The notes beneath the pieces were generated by a model. It did not search any database and was not told the origin of the DNA. It saw only the letters and a list, made by a program, of their open reading frames with translations. 64,000 nucleotides of DNA, from positions 62,001 to 126,000 of the forward strand of contig CAIWHK010000025.1 of NCBI GenBank assembly GCA_903912525.1, read 5' to 3'. Positions 24,138 through 32,427 of this stretch are shown one piece after another. How positions within the stretch are numbered: the first letter of the stretch is position 1; each line of letters starts with the position of its first letter. A program made the position numbers and the translations under genes. Origin of the DNA: an uncultured bacterium (lineage in GTDB: Bacteria > Krumholzibacteriota > Krumholzibacteriia > LZORAL124-64-63).

Positions 24138-24153
24138 GTGTCGCGCCTTTCGG

Positions 24154-24519
24154 CTAGTTGGCCAGCCAAGCCCGGGCTTCGGCCAGGGCAGGGAAGATAC
24201 GCATGGGATAAGGCGAATGACCCGGCGCCGTGTACAGGTCGAGCAACGTCAGGATCGACGGGTCCGTGGCCACGACGGCGATCCGGACATTCGGGTTCGA
24301 GTGGAAGGCGCCGATCGCAAAGGCCGCGAAACGCTTCACGTCGGACTCCGTGATGCTGTGTCCCTCGACGGCCGTCATGTCGTTGAGCGAGTAGCGACAG
24401 TCGTCGAAACGCGGGTCGCCCTGGAACTTCGCGATCGACTGCATGAATTCCTGGCTCGTCACGAAGCCGCTGTACGTCTTGCAGACGCCCTTCGGCTCCC
24501 ACGTGATGTCGAAGGCCAT
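24154..24519 (-). CDS. Small STAS/SpoIIAA-like protein
   Basis: 121 aa, with GGAGGA 6 nt before the ATG. No signal peptide or membrane span. Seen: alternating strands and helices (ITWEPKGVCKTYSGFVT, YSLNDMTAVEGHSITESDVKRFAAFA, VRIAVVATDPSILTLLDLY, then MRIFPALAEARAWL). This matches the general pattern of SpoIIAA/STAS-like proteins found as single-domain regulators, in which an acidic strand and a following helix lie where the phosphorylatable Ser would be. The assignment rests on fold pattern, not a diagnostic motif. It lies 16 nt upstream of the efflux operon on the same strand and may be co-transcribed with it. Role unknown. Confidence 0.68.
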   Translation of the reverse strand: MAFDITWEPKGVCKTYSGFVTSQEFMQSIAKFQGDPRFDDCRYSLNDMTAVEGHSITESDVKRFAAFAIGAFHSNPNVRIAVVATDPSILTLLDLYTAPGHSPYPMRIFPALAEARAWLAN

Positions 24520-24585
24520 GGCAATCCTCCCCGGTCGGCTACCGGCAGAATCTAAGCACGGCCCGGGCCTGCGTCCAGAGACCGG

Positions 24586-25728
24586 TCAAGAGCCCGGCGA
24601 CCCGTTCGCCTCGCGCGGCAGGCAGGTGCCGTCGGTCGTCAGCAGGTGGCCGTGCTGGTGGCAGGCCAGGCACGCATGCGACGGGAAGACGAGCGCCCGG
24701 TCGCCCGGCTGCAGCCCGGCCGCCAGATCGCCCCACCGCTCGCGTGGGACATCGACGACGGCGTGCTCCTGCGTCAGTTGGGTCACGGCGACCTCGGGCA
24801 GCACCTGGTCGAACCCGTCTTCCGTCATCGTCCCCAGGCACCCGTAGACGGGCTGACCCGCCACCAGGGCGGGATCCTTGCCCAGGTGCACCGCGCCGCC
24901 ACGCAGGACCAGCCGGCCGCGCGCCTCGTCCACCGCCAGCACCGGGCAGGCCGCGGCCAGCGCCAGGTGTTGCGGCCCACAGATGCCCGCCACCAGTTGC
25001 ATGACATCGAAGAAGACGAAGTTGCCGGGGCGCACCTCGTCCACGCCCACCAGCAGGTCGACCGTCGCACACGTCGGGGTGTCGCCCACCGACAGCAGCA
25101 GGTCCTGGCCGGTGGCCACGGCCACCGCGGTCAGGCGCGCGGCGGTCGTGCCGTGGAGCGCCTTCAGTTCGTCGCGCGGGGTGCGGTAGCTGTGGCCGGC
25201 GTGCGTCAGCAGCCCGGTGAAATCCCCGGCGGCGGCCGTCTCGCGGATGCGCGGCACATCTTCCCAGAAGATCCCCGAGCGACCGTAGCCGGTGTCGATC
25301 TTCATGTAGATCGCGTTGGGCCATGCGACGGCGGTGTCCACCGCCCGTGCCGCCTCGGGCGTGTCGACCAGCAGGCCCAGCCGGCCGTTCCGCTCGGCCA
25401 GGCGCCGGCCCAGCGCCGCCAGGCGCGTCAGGTCGCCCGGATCCACCAGCACGGCGATGGTGAGGTCATTCCAGCCATCGTCGGCGAACTGCACGGCCAT
25501 GTCGTACGACGACACCGTGGCCTTGCGCACGCCGGCCTCGCGGAACCAGCGCCCCACGCCCACGTTCTGGTGCGTCTTGAAGTGCGGGCGCAACGAGGTG
25601 TGCGAGGCCTCCACCTTTGCGCACATGGCGGCGATGTTCGCGCGGGCGCGCGTCTCGTCCACCAGGAGCGCGGGCGCGTCCATGGGCAGCCGCTCGAGCA
25701 GGCGGGCGGTGTCGGCGAACAGGCCCAT
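24586..25728 (-). CDS. D-threonine aldolase / D-serine dehydratase-like PLP enzyme
   Basis: 380 aa, with GGAAGGA 7 nt before the start. Fold-type III PLP enzyme (alanine racemase N-terminal barrel plus DSD1-like C-terminal domain). Seen: the Schiff-base segment RPHFKTHQN (Lys about residue 51), MKIDTGYGRSG, HAGHSYR, the phosphate-binding SVGDTPTC, and at the C terminus FPSHACLACHQ. That last segment resembles the HxC zinc- or manganese-binding site of D-serine dehydratase and D-threonine aldolase. It probably cleaves or dehydrates a D-hydroxy amino acid in the cytoplasm; the exact substrate cannot be read from sequence. The C-terminal CLAC motif adds Cys residues beyond the usual pair. The neighbours, a GT4 enzyme and an efflux operon, give no pathway hint. 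Confidence 0.85.
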   Translation of the reverse strand: MGLFADTARLLERLPMDAPALLVDETRARANIAAMCAKVEASHTSLRPHFKTHQNVGVGRWFREAGVRKATVSSYDMAVQFADDGWNDLTIAVLVDPGDLTRLAALGRRLAERNGRLGLLVDTPEAARAVDTAVAWPNAIYMKIDTGYGRSGIFWEDVPRIRETAAAGDFTGLLTHAGHSYRTPRDELKALHGTTAARLTAVAVATGQDLLLSVGDTPTCATVDLLVGVDEVRPGNFVFFDVMQLVAGICGPQHLALAAACPVLAVDEARGRLVLRGGAVHLGKDPALVAGQPVYGCLGTMTEDGFDQVLPEVAVTQLTQEHAVVDVPRERWGDLAAGLQPGDRALVFPSHACLACHQHGHLLTTDGTCLPREANGSPGS

Positions 25729-25767
25729 GGGCGGGTCCTTCCGGGTTGGTGACGGACCGGCCGGGTC

Positions 25768-26892
25768 CTACCGGCGGGCCGCCAGCGCATCGGCGTACAG
25801 CCGGTCCATGGCGGCCGCCATCCGCTCTTCCGTGAAGTGGGCCAGCACGCGCTCGCGGCCGGCGCGCCCCATGCGCTCGCGCAGCGCGGCGTCTTCCAGC
25901 AATCTCGCGGTCGCGTCAGCCAGGCGCACGCCGTCCTTCGGCGCCACCATCAGCCCGGTCTCGCCTTCCACGACGATGTCCAGCACGCCGTCGCAGTCGG
26001 ACGACACCGTGGGCAGCCCGGCCGCCATCGCCTCGATGAGCGCCAGACCGAACGCCTCGTTGTGCGAGGGGAACGCGAACACGTCCATCGCCGCCAGCAG
26101 GTCGGGCACGTCGCGCCGGAAGCCGGTCACGGTGATGCGACCGGCCGCAGGGCCGGCGGACATCGCCTCGACGATGGCGCGCCCTTCGTCCTCCTCGCCG
26201 CGCGTGGCTTCACCCACGACCAGGAAGCGCGCCTGCGGGAAGCGCTCGCCCAGCAGCGCCGCCATCTCCACGAACTCGCGGTGGCCCTTCGACGGCGTCA
26301 CGCGCCCGACGATGCCCACGACCAGGTGCTCGTCGCTGTAGCCCAGTTCCGCGCGCACGCGAGCGCGTGCCGCGGCATCCGGCCGGTATCGTTCGGGGTC
26401 GATGCCGTTGTGGATGGTGACGACCTTCGCCGGGTCGACCGGGTGCATCTCGACGACGTTGCGGTGGATGACCTCGCTGATGGCGATGACGCGGTCCACG
26501 CGCGCATACATGCCGTAGTGCACCCACAGGCGCTTGCCGGTCTTGACGCCGACGTGCTTGTGCAGCACCAGCGGCACGTGGCTGTGGGCCGCCAGCGCAG
26601 GCACCAGCGTGAACAGGTCGCGCGACCAGTCGCAGTGCACCAGGTGGATGCCCCGCCGCGCGATGAACCGGGACAGCCGCCAGGCCTGCCGCGGGTGCAC
26701 CTTGCCCCAGAGGTCAGCCGTCTCGGGCGCGAAGCCCTCGGCCCGCAGGCGCTCCTCGATGGCCGAGCCCGGCGCGCACAGCGGCACCACGTCGTGCCCG
26801 CGCGCGCGCAGGCGCACGCTGGTCTGCACCAGGCTCATCTCCATGCCGCCCCAGGCGCGGCTGGTGCAGGCGGTGAGGATCGTCAGGGACAT
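25768..26892 (-). CDS. Glycosyltransferase family 4
   Basis: 374 aa from the ATG at 26892, chosen because GT4 enzymes begin just before the first strand (MSLTILTACTSRAWGGMEMS). An in-frame ATG 30 nt upstream (26922) is equally free of a ribosome site and cannot be excluded. Seen: the GGME glycine-rich N-terminal loop, HCDW and HKHV in the N-terminal Rossmann domain, VGIVGRVTPSKGHREFVEMA, and the donor-site EAFGLALIEAMAAGLPTVSSD with the ExxxxxxxE pattern of retaining GT-B enzymes. It transfers a sugar from a nucleotide donor, probably in lipopolysaccharide or other surface glycan assembly. It is isolated from a typical glycan cluster. Confidence 0.9.
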   Translation of the reverse strand: MSLTILTACTSRAWGGMEMSLVQTSVRLRARGHDVVPLCAPGSAIEERLRAEGFAPETADLWGKVHPRQAWRLSRFIARRGIHLVHCDWSRDLFTLVPALAAHSHVPLVLHKHVGVKTGKRLWVHYGMYARVDRVIAISEVIHRNVVEMHPVDPAKVVTIHNGIDPERYRPDAAARARVRAELGYSDEHLVVGIVGRVTPSKGHREFVEMAALLGERFPQARFLVVGEATRGEEDEGRAIVEAMSAGPAAGRITVTGFRRDVPDLLAAMDVFAFPSHNEAFGLALIEAMAAGLPTVSSDCDGVLDIVVEGETGLMVAPKDGVRLADATARLLEDAALRERMGRAGRERVLAHFTEERMAAAMDRLYADALAARR

Positions 26893-27080
26893 CACCGGTC
26901 CGGTCGTTGGCGGGCGGGCCATCCGGCGTCACGCGAAGGCGACGGCGGGCTGCGGCGGATGCTAACATGCGCGGGCGGGGGCGGCAACGAAGCGCCCGCT
27001 GGCCGCCGGGCCCAATCGGCGCGATGTTCTGGGACCGAGGGCGAATCGACGACACGGACCGCCCCGCACCGGGAGCGACC

Positions 27081-27773
27081 ATGACCGACCACATCCTGCA
27101 ACTCGACGCCGTGACAATGACCTGGGACGCCGGCGAGGGCGGCGGCCGCACCGTCCTGGACGGCGTGGACCTGGCGCTGGCGCGCGGCGAGGCCGTCGCA
27201 CTGGTCGGCCGCAGCGGCAGCGGCAAGTCGACGCTGCTGCACGTGGCCGCGGGCATCGCCGTGCCCACCGGCGGGCGCGTGCGCCTGGCCGGGCACGACC
27301 TGACCGCGAGCAGCGAGGAGGCCCGCACCCGCCTGCGCCGCGAGCACGTCGGCCTGGTCTTCCAGTTCTTCCACCTGCTGCCGCACCTGACCCTGCGCGA
27401 GAACGTGGCGGTGCCCGGCTGGATCGCCGGCGACGACCGCACGCGCACGCGCCGTCGCGCCGACGAGCTGCTGGCGCGCGTCGGCCTGGGCGACCGCGCC
27501 GGCGACGCCGTCGGCAAGCTGTCCGGCGGCGAGATGCAGCGCGTGGCCCTGTGCCGCGCCCTGCTGCGCGGCCCGGCGCTGGTGCTGGCCGACGAGCCCA
27601 CCGGCAGCCTGGACGACCGCACCGGCCGCGAGGTCATGGACCTGCTGCTGGAGATGACGCGCGCCGAGGGCGGCGCCCTGCTCTACGTGACCCACTCCCC
27701 CGAGCTGGCCGCGCGCGCAGACCGCACGTGGCGCCTGGTCGACGGACGCCTGCTGCCGGGAGCCGCCGCGTGA
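27081..27773 (+). CDS. ABC transporter ATP-binding protein (AttE-like)
   Basis: 230 aa from the ATG at 27081 (GGGAGCG upstream). Seen: Walker A GRSGSGKST, FQFFHLLPHLTLREN Q-loop, signature LSGGEMQR, Walker B LVLADEPTGSLD and VTHSPE. It is of the LolD/MacB class. It overlaps the following permease gene by 4 nt (GTGA), so the two form one complex. With the permease and the AttH/CrtC-like protein downstream, the order matches known lipocalin-partnered exporters (Agrobacterium attEFGH type). Transported compound unknown; a lipid or lipophilic molecule is plausible for this class. Confidence 0.93.
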   Translation: MTDHILQLDAVTMTWDAGEGGGRTVLDGVDLALARGEAVALVGRSGSGKSTLLHVAAGIAVPTGGRVRLAGHDLTASSEEARTRLRREHVGLVFQFFHLLPHLTLRENVAVPGWIAGDDRTRTRRRADELLARVGLGDRAGDAVGKLSGGEMQRVALCRALLRGPALVLADEPTGSLDDRTGREVMDLLLEMTRAEGGALLYVTHSPELAARADRTWRLVDGRLLPGAAA

Positions 27774-30340
27774 TCAGCTACCTCAGGCGCGGCCTGCTGC
27801 AGTACCTGCGGCACTCGCGCACGCTGCTGGGGCTGACCGTGCTCGGCGTGGCGCTGGGCGTGGCCTCAGTGGTCGCCATCCAGACCCTGAACCAGGGCTC
27901 GCTGCTGGCCTTCGACGGCAGCGTACGCGCCATCAGCGGGCAGGCCGACCTGTCGGTCACCGGTACGCTGCCCACCATTCCCGAGTCGTTGCTGCCGACC
28001 GTGCTGGGCGACCGGGACGTCGCGGCCGCCTGGCCGCTGGTCCGCGCCAACGTCGCCGTCAGCGGGCGCCCCGACCTGAACCTCGATGTGGTCGGGTTCG
28101 ACGTCTTCGCCCCGGTGCGCTACCCGCTGCAGGACGCCGCCGCCACGCAGGCCGACCCGTTCGCCAGCCTGCACGACGCCCTCGTCCAGCCGGGCTGGGT
28201 CGCCATCACGCCCGAGCTGTCGGCGCAGGAAGGCTGGAAGGTCGGCGACGTCATCCGCGTCAGCAGCGGCAGCCGTGCGCTCGCGTTGACGGTCGGCGCG
28301 CTGGTCGACTTCCGCCGCTTCGAACCGCTGGCCCCGCGCCGCCTCGCGGTGATGGACATCGCCCAGGCGCAGGAGATGTTCGGCCGGCCCGGGCGCATCC
28401 AGCAGGTGGACATCGTGCTGCGCAAGGGCGCCGATGCGGCGGCCGCTGCCGCGCGCCTGCAGGCGGCGCTCGGAGCGGGCGTGCGCGTGCAGACGCCCGA
28501 GCAGCGCCGGCAGGACGCATCACAGCTATTGGCCGCGTTCCGCCTGAACCTGACGGCGCTCAGCCTGATCAGCGTATTCGTCGGCATCTTCCTGGTGCTG
28601 ACCGCGGTGCAGGCCTCGCTGGTGCGGCGGCGGCGCGAGTTCGGCCTCTTGCGCTCGCTGGGCGCCACGCGGGCGCAGGTCATGGGCCTGGTGCTGGGCG
28701 AGGCGGCGGCCCTCGGCGTGCTGGGCGTGCTCGTGGGCATCCCGCTGGGCTGGCTCGCCGCGCGCCACAATCTGCAGACCGTCAGCGCGACCCTGACGAG
28801 CATCTACGTCACTGAGGGCATCGACAAGCTGACGCTGCCGCCGCTGGTCATCGCCCTGGGCGCCGCGGTCGGCCTGCTCGGCGCCCTGGGCGGTGCACTG
28901 CTGCCGGCCTGGGACCTGTCGCGGCGCGATCCTCTGCGCCTTTTGTCGCCACTGTCGGTGCACGAGGCCGCCGGCCGCGCCGCCGGGCGCCTGGCCCTGG
29001 CCGCGGCCGCGCTGGCGGTCGGCGGCTCGCTGTGGTTCTTCACGCTGGGCCACGGGCTGCGTCTGGGCGGCTTCCTCTACGGCCTGCTGATGTTGCTGGC
29101 GCTGCCGCTGCTGGTGCCGCTGCTCGTGCGCTCGGTGTGCGGCCTGGCGCGGCCCGGCGGGTTTGGGTTCGCGCTCAGCCTGCGCAACCTGCTGGCGCGC
29201 CTGCAGGCGACCGGCTTCGCGGTGGCCGCGTTGGCGATCACCGTCAGCATGATGTTCGGCATTACAATTCTCGTCGGAAGCTTCCGCCAGACGCTGGTCA
29301 CCTGGCTTGACGTGACGATCCGCGCCGACGTCTACATCAGCAGCGAGTCGTGGCAGCGCACGGGCAACGACGCCACCCTGGACCCGGCGCTGCTGGAAAC
29401 GCTGCGCACGTGGCCCGGCGTCGTCTCGCTGGAAGAGCAGCGGCGCCTGCGCGTGTTGGCCGTCGACGGCCGCCCGGTCTGGCTGAACGGCCTGCGCCTG
29501 ACCGACCGCCCGCTGCCCGGCGTGCCGCAGGCCGACATGGCCGGCCGCCTGCCGCTGATGGCGGGCGAGCCGCACGCCGCGGTCGCGGCGTTGCGCGCCG
29601 GCAGCGTGCTGATCGGCGAACCCCTCGCCCGCAAGGCGCACCTGGGCGTGGGCGACACGCTGCGCCTGGCGGGCCCTGGCGGTGAAGTGGCGCTGCCCAT
29701 CGCCGGCGTCTCCTACGACTACACCAGCGAAGGCGGCACCGCGTTCGTGGCGATGGATGTGCTGAACGCGCGCTTCGATGCCGCCCCGCCCAACAACGCC
29801 GCATTGTTCCTGACGCCGGGCACCGATGTCGAGGCGACCGTCGACGCCCTGAAGAACGCACTCGCTGACCGCCCGTTGGTCATCCGCAGCAACCGCACAC
29901 TGCGCCGCGAGGTACTGGCCGTGTTCGACCAGACGTTCGCCGTCACGCGCACGCTGCAGGCGATGGCGCTGCTGATCGCGGCGCTGGGCGTCTCGGTGAC
30001 GCTGCTGATCCAGGCGCACGAGCGCGCCGGCGAACTGGCGCTGCTGCGCGCGCTCGGCGCGACGCGCCGCCAGGTGTTCGGGCTCTTCCTGGGCGAGGGC
30101 ACGGCGATGGGCGCGCTCGGCCTGCTGCTGGGGCTGGGCGGCGGCGTGGGGCTGGCCGCGCTGCTGATCCTCGTCATCAACCGAACGTGGTTCGGCTGGA
30201 CGATCCGCCCCGCCTGGCCCGGCGCGACGCTGGGGCTGCAGGCCGTGGTGGTGCTGGCAGTGGCGGCGCTGGCGGCGGTGTACCCGGCCTCGCGCGCGCG
30301 GCTGGCAAGGCCGGGGCAACTGACGCGGGACGACTTGTAA
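27770..30340 (+). CDS. Large FtsX-like ABC transporter permease
   Basis: 856 aa from a GTG at 27770 overlapping the ATPase stop. The single chain carries two FtsX cores. Seen: a first span (about 20-40), a periplasmic domain (about 45-245), three spans with LLRSLGATRAQVMGLVLGEA (about 260-400), further spans around residues 405-450, a second core with its own periplasmic domain (about 520-710) and terminal spans with LLRALGATRRQVFGLFLGEG (about 760-785). The duplicated coupling helices agree with one polypeptide doing the work of a permease dimer. It pairs with the ATPase upstream and with the AttH/CrtC-like protein downstream. Inner membrane. Confidence 0.92.
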   Translation: MISYLRRGLLQYLRHSRTLLGLTVLGVALGVASVVAIQTLNQGSLLAFDGSVRAISGQADLSVTGTLPTIPESLLPTVLGDRDVAAAWPLVRANVAVSGRPDLNLDVVGFDVFAPVRYPLQDAAATQADPFASLHDALVQPGWVAITPELSAQEGWKVGDVIRVSSGSRALALTVGALVDFRRFEPLAPRRLAVMDIAQAQEMFGRPGRIQQVDIVLRKGADAAAAAARLQAALGAGVRVQTPEQRRQDASQLLAAFRLNLTALSLISVFVGIFLVLTAVQASLVRRRREFGLLRSLGATRAQVMGLVLGEAAALGVLGVLVGIPLGWLAARHNLQTVSATLTSIYVTEGIDKLTLPPLVIALGAAVGLLGALGGALLPAWDLSRRDPLRLLSPLSVHEAAGRAAGRLALAAAALAVGGSLWFFTLGHGLRLGGFLYGLLMLLALPLLVPLLVRSVCGLARPGGFGFALSLRNLLARLQATGFAVAALAITVSMMFGITILVGSFRQTLVTWLDVTIRADVYISSESWQRTGNDATLDPALLETLRTWPGVVSLEEQRRLRVLAVDGRPVWLNGLRLTDRPLPGVPQADMAGRLPLMAGEPHAAVAALRAGSVLIGEPLARKAHLGVGDTLRLAGPGGEVALPIAGVSYDYTSEGGTAFVAMDVLNARFDAAPPNNAALFLTPGTDVEATVDALKNALADRPLVIRSNRTLRREVLAVFDQTFAVTRTLQAMALLIAALGVSVTLLIQAHERAGELALLRALGATRRQVFGLFLGEGTAMGALGLLLGLGGGVGLAALLILVINRTWFGWTIRPAWPGATLGLQAVVVLAVAALAAVYPASRARLARPGQLTRDDL

Positions 30341-30363
30341 CATGGCCGATCCTTGAGGTGGGC

Positions 30364-31560
30364 ATGAAGCGACACGTACAAAGCGGGATGATGATGACGG
30401 CCGTGCTGCTGGCCGTGGCGCTGGCGTGCGCCGCGCTGGCCGGCGGAACCGCGACCACCGCACCCAAGCCGGCTGCCGGCGGCTGGCAGCGCGCCGCCCC
30501 CGGCTATGCGTGGAGCTTCCCGCGCGACCACTACGCCCACCCCGCGCACCGCACCGAGTGGTGGTACCTGACGGGCCACCTGCGCGAAGAGGGCGCGCCC
30601 GCCGACGCCGAACCGGTCGCCTTCCAGTTCACGCTGTTCCGCATCGGCCTGGACCCGCAGGCGCCGGCGGCGGGCCGTTCGGCCTGGCGCGCAAGCGCGC
30701 TGGTGATGGGCCACGCCGCCACGACCGACCCCGAGGCGGCGCGGCACGTGTTCAGCGAGACGCTGTGGCGCGCGGCCGCCGGCCTGGGCGGCTTCGGCGC
30801 GCCGGGCGCGACCACGCTGGCCTGGTGCGCGGCCCCGCCCGGCACGCCGGGCACCTGGGCGATCGACCTGGTCGACGACGGGTTCGCCGTGCGCGCACGC
30901 GACGACCAGCGCGGCCTCGGCTTCGACCTGCGCTGCGTTTCCACGCTGGCACCGGTGCTGCAGGGCCCCGGCGGCTTCAGCCCGAAGGATGCCAGCGGCC
31001 AGGCCGGCAGCCTCTACTACAGCCTGCCGCGACTGGCGGTCACCGGCACGCTGCGGCGCGGCGATCGCGACGTGAAGGTCAGCGGGCAGGCATGGCTCGA
31101 CCGCGAGATCTTCACGTCCACGCTCGGCGCCGCGCAGACAGGGTGGGACTGGGTCAGCGTGCAACTGGATGACGGGCGCGACCTGATGCTGTACCGCCTG
31201 CGCACCGCCGACGGCCGCGTCGACTTCGCGCTCGGCACGCTCACCGGTCGCGACGGCGCGTCGCGGGCGCTGCCTCCGGAACAGTGGACGCTCGAACCGT
31301 TGTCGCACTGGACCAGCGCCGTCACCGGTTCGGCGTACCCGATCGACTGGCGCCTGCGCGTGCCCGGCGCCGCCATCGACGTGGAACTGCGCGCCACGCT
31401 GGCCGACCAGGAGAACGTCTCGACGCGCACGGGCGTGCACTACTGGGAAGGGGCCGTGCGCGCCGTCGTCCCGGCCGGCCTGCCCGGCGCGGGTTCGCTG
31501 CGTGGACGCGGCTTCATCGAATTGACGGGGTACGGCAAGGGAAGCCGGCCGCCCGTCTGA
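30364..31560 (+). CDS. AttH / carotenoid 1,2-hydratase-like lipocalin-fold secreted protein
   Basis: 398 aa from the ATG at 30364. Seen: a signal peptide (MKRHVQSGMMMTAVLLAVAL and following Ala-rich stretch), then the hallmarks of the AttH/CrtC family: WSFPRDHYAHP, RTEWWYLTGHL, FQFTLFRIGL, VSGQAWLDREIFTS, WDWVSVQLDDGRDLMLY and, near the C terminus, YWEGAV. The two-domain lipocalin-like barrel binds hydrophobic ligands. CrtC hydrates carotenoids, whereas AttH-type proteins act with an ABC exporter. The gene follows the FtsX permease by 23 nt, supporting the exporter-partner role. No other carotenoid gene is present. Periplasmic or outer-membrane associated. Confidence 0.9.
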   Translation: MKRHVQSGMMMTAVLLAVALACAALAGGTATTAPKPAAGGWQRAAPGYAWSFPRDHYAHPAHRTEWWYLTGHLREEGAPADAEPVAFQFTLFRIGLDPQAPAAGRSAWRASALVMGHAATTDPEAARHVFSETLWRAAAGLGGFGAPGATTLAWCAAPPGTPGTWAIDLVDDGFAVRARDDQRGLGFDLRCVSTLAPVLQGPGGFSPKDASGQAGSLYYSLPRLAVTGTLRRGDRDVKVSGQAWLDREIFTSTLGAAQTGWDWVSVQLDDGRDLMLYRLRTADGRVDFALGTLTGRDGASRALPPEQWTLEPLSHWTSAVTGSAYPIDWRLRVPGAAIDVELRATLADQENVSTRTGVHYWEGAVRAVVPAGLPGAGSLRGRGFIELTGYGKGSRPPV

Positions 31561-31700
31561 GGTTGTGTGCCTTCCCGGCGGGCCCCGATCCCGGCTGTTG
31601 GCACGGGCGGGCAATCCTGTTAAACTGTCAACAGGTGCCGGAACCCCCCACGGGCGCCTGAGCCCGCCGGACCCGGCCTCCCCCGTGAAGGAGGCAAGCC

Positions 31701-32420
31701 ATGCGATTCCCCCTCACCGAAAAGCTGATCCAGCGGCAGATCAACCACTGGAGCCGCCTGCGTGAACTGATCCACGAGCAGCCCGCGGCCGCCGAGCCCG
31801 AGGCCGGACCCGTCATCACCATCTCGCGCCTGGCCGGCAGTGGCGGCCGCTCGCTGGCGGCCAACCTGCGCGACCGGCTCGGCATGACGCTGCAGGACCA
31901 CTCGATCGTCGAGAGCATCGCGCGCACCCGCAGGCTGAACCCCGAGTTGGTGGCACTGCTCGACGAACAGGACATCCGCCAGAGCGACCTGTGGGTGCGC
32001 GGCGTGCTGGAGAACCGGCTGTTCCTGAAGGAGCAGTACTTCAACGCGCTGACCGAGACGATCGAGGAGATGGCGATGCCGGGCAACGTCGTGTTCCTGG
32101 GTCGCGGCGCCGGGCATGTCCTGGGACATCGCGCTTCCCTGCGCGTGCGCCTGGTGGCCAGCATGTGCACCCGGCAGGAGCGCGTGCAGGAGCAATTGAA
32201 GACTAGCCGCGCCGAGGCCCGCGCGTTGCTGGACGAGACCGACAAGCGTCGCGAGGCCTACATCCGCAAGCTGTTCGGCGTGGATCCACACGAGCCGTCG
32301 CACTACGACCTGGTGGTCAACACCGACCGCTTGTCGGCGGCAGACGTGCTCGAGGTGGTCGTGCTGGCGACGCTCTCCCATGCGCGTCGCGAACCGAAGC
32401 AGCTGGTCGGCACGGCCTGA
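31701..32420 (+). CDS. Cytidylate kinase-like family protein
   Basis: 239 aa from the ATG at 31701, which follows an excellent AAGGAGG. Seen: VITISRLAGSGGRSLAANL, in which the P-loop (AGSGGRS) has Gly-Gly-Arg in place of GKS/T, as in the cytidylate-kinase-like proteins of phosphoenolpyruvate-independent families; then ELVALLDEQD, VVFLGRGAGHVL, VRLVASMCTRQERVQ and YDLVVNTDRLS. The order matches the Cmk-like family rather than canonical Cmk, which has a GKGT loop. Predicted cytoplasmic. Substrate unknown. It is convergent with the penicillin-acylase gene, with 7 nt between the stops. Confidence 0.83.
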   Translation: MRFPLTEKLIQRQINHWSRLRELIHEQPAAAEPEAGPVITISRLAGSGGRSLAANLRDRLGMTLQDHSIVESIARTRRLNPELVALLDEQDIRQSDLWVRGVLENRLFLKEQYFNALTETIEEMAMPGNVVFLGRGAGHVLGHRASLRVRLVASMCTRQERVQEQLKTSRAEARALLDETDKRREAYIRKLFGVDPHEPSHYDLVVNTDRLSAADVLEVVVLATLSHARREPKQLVGTA

Positions 32421-32427
32421 CGCGGGT

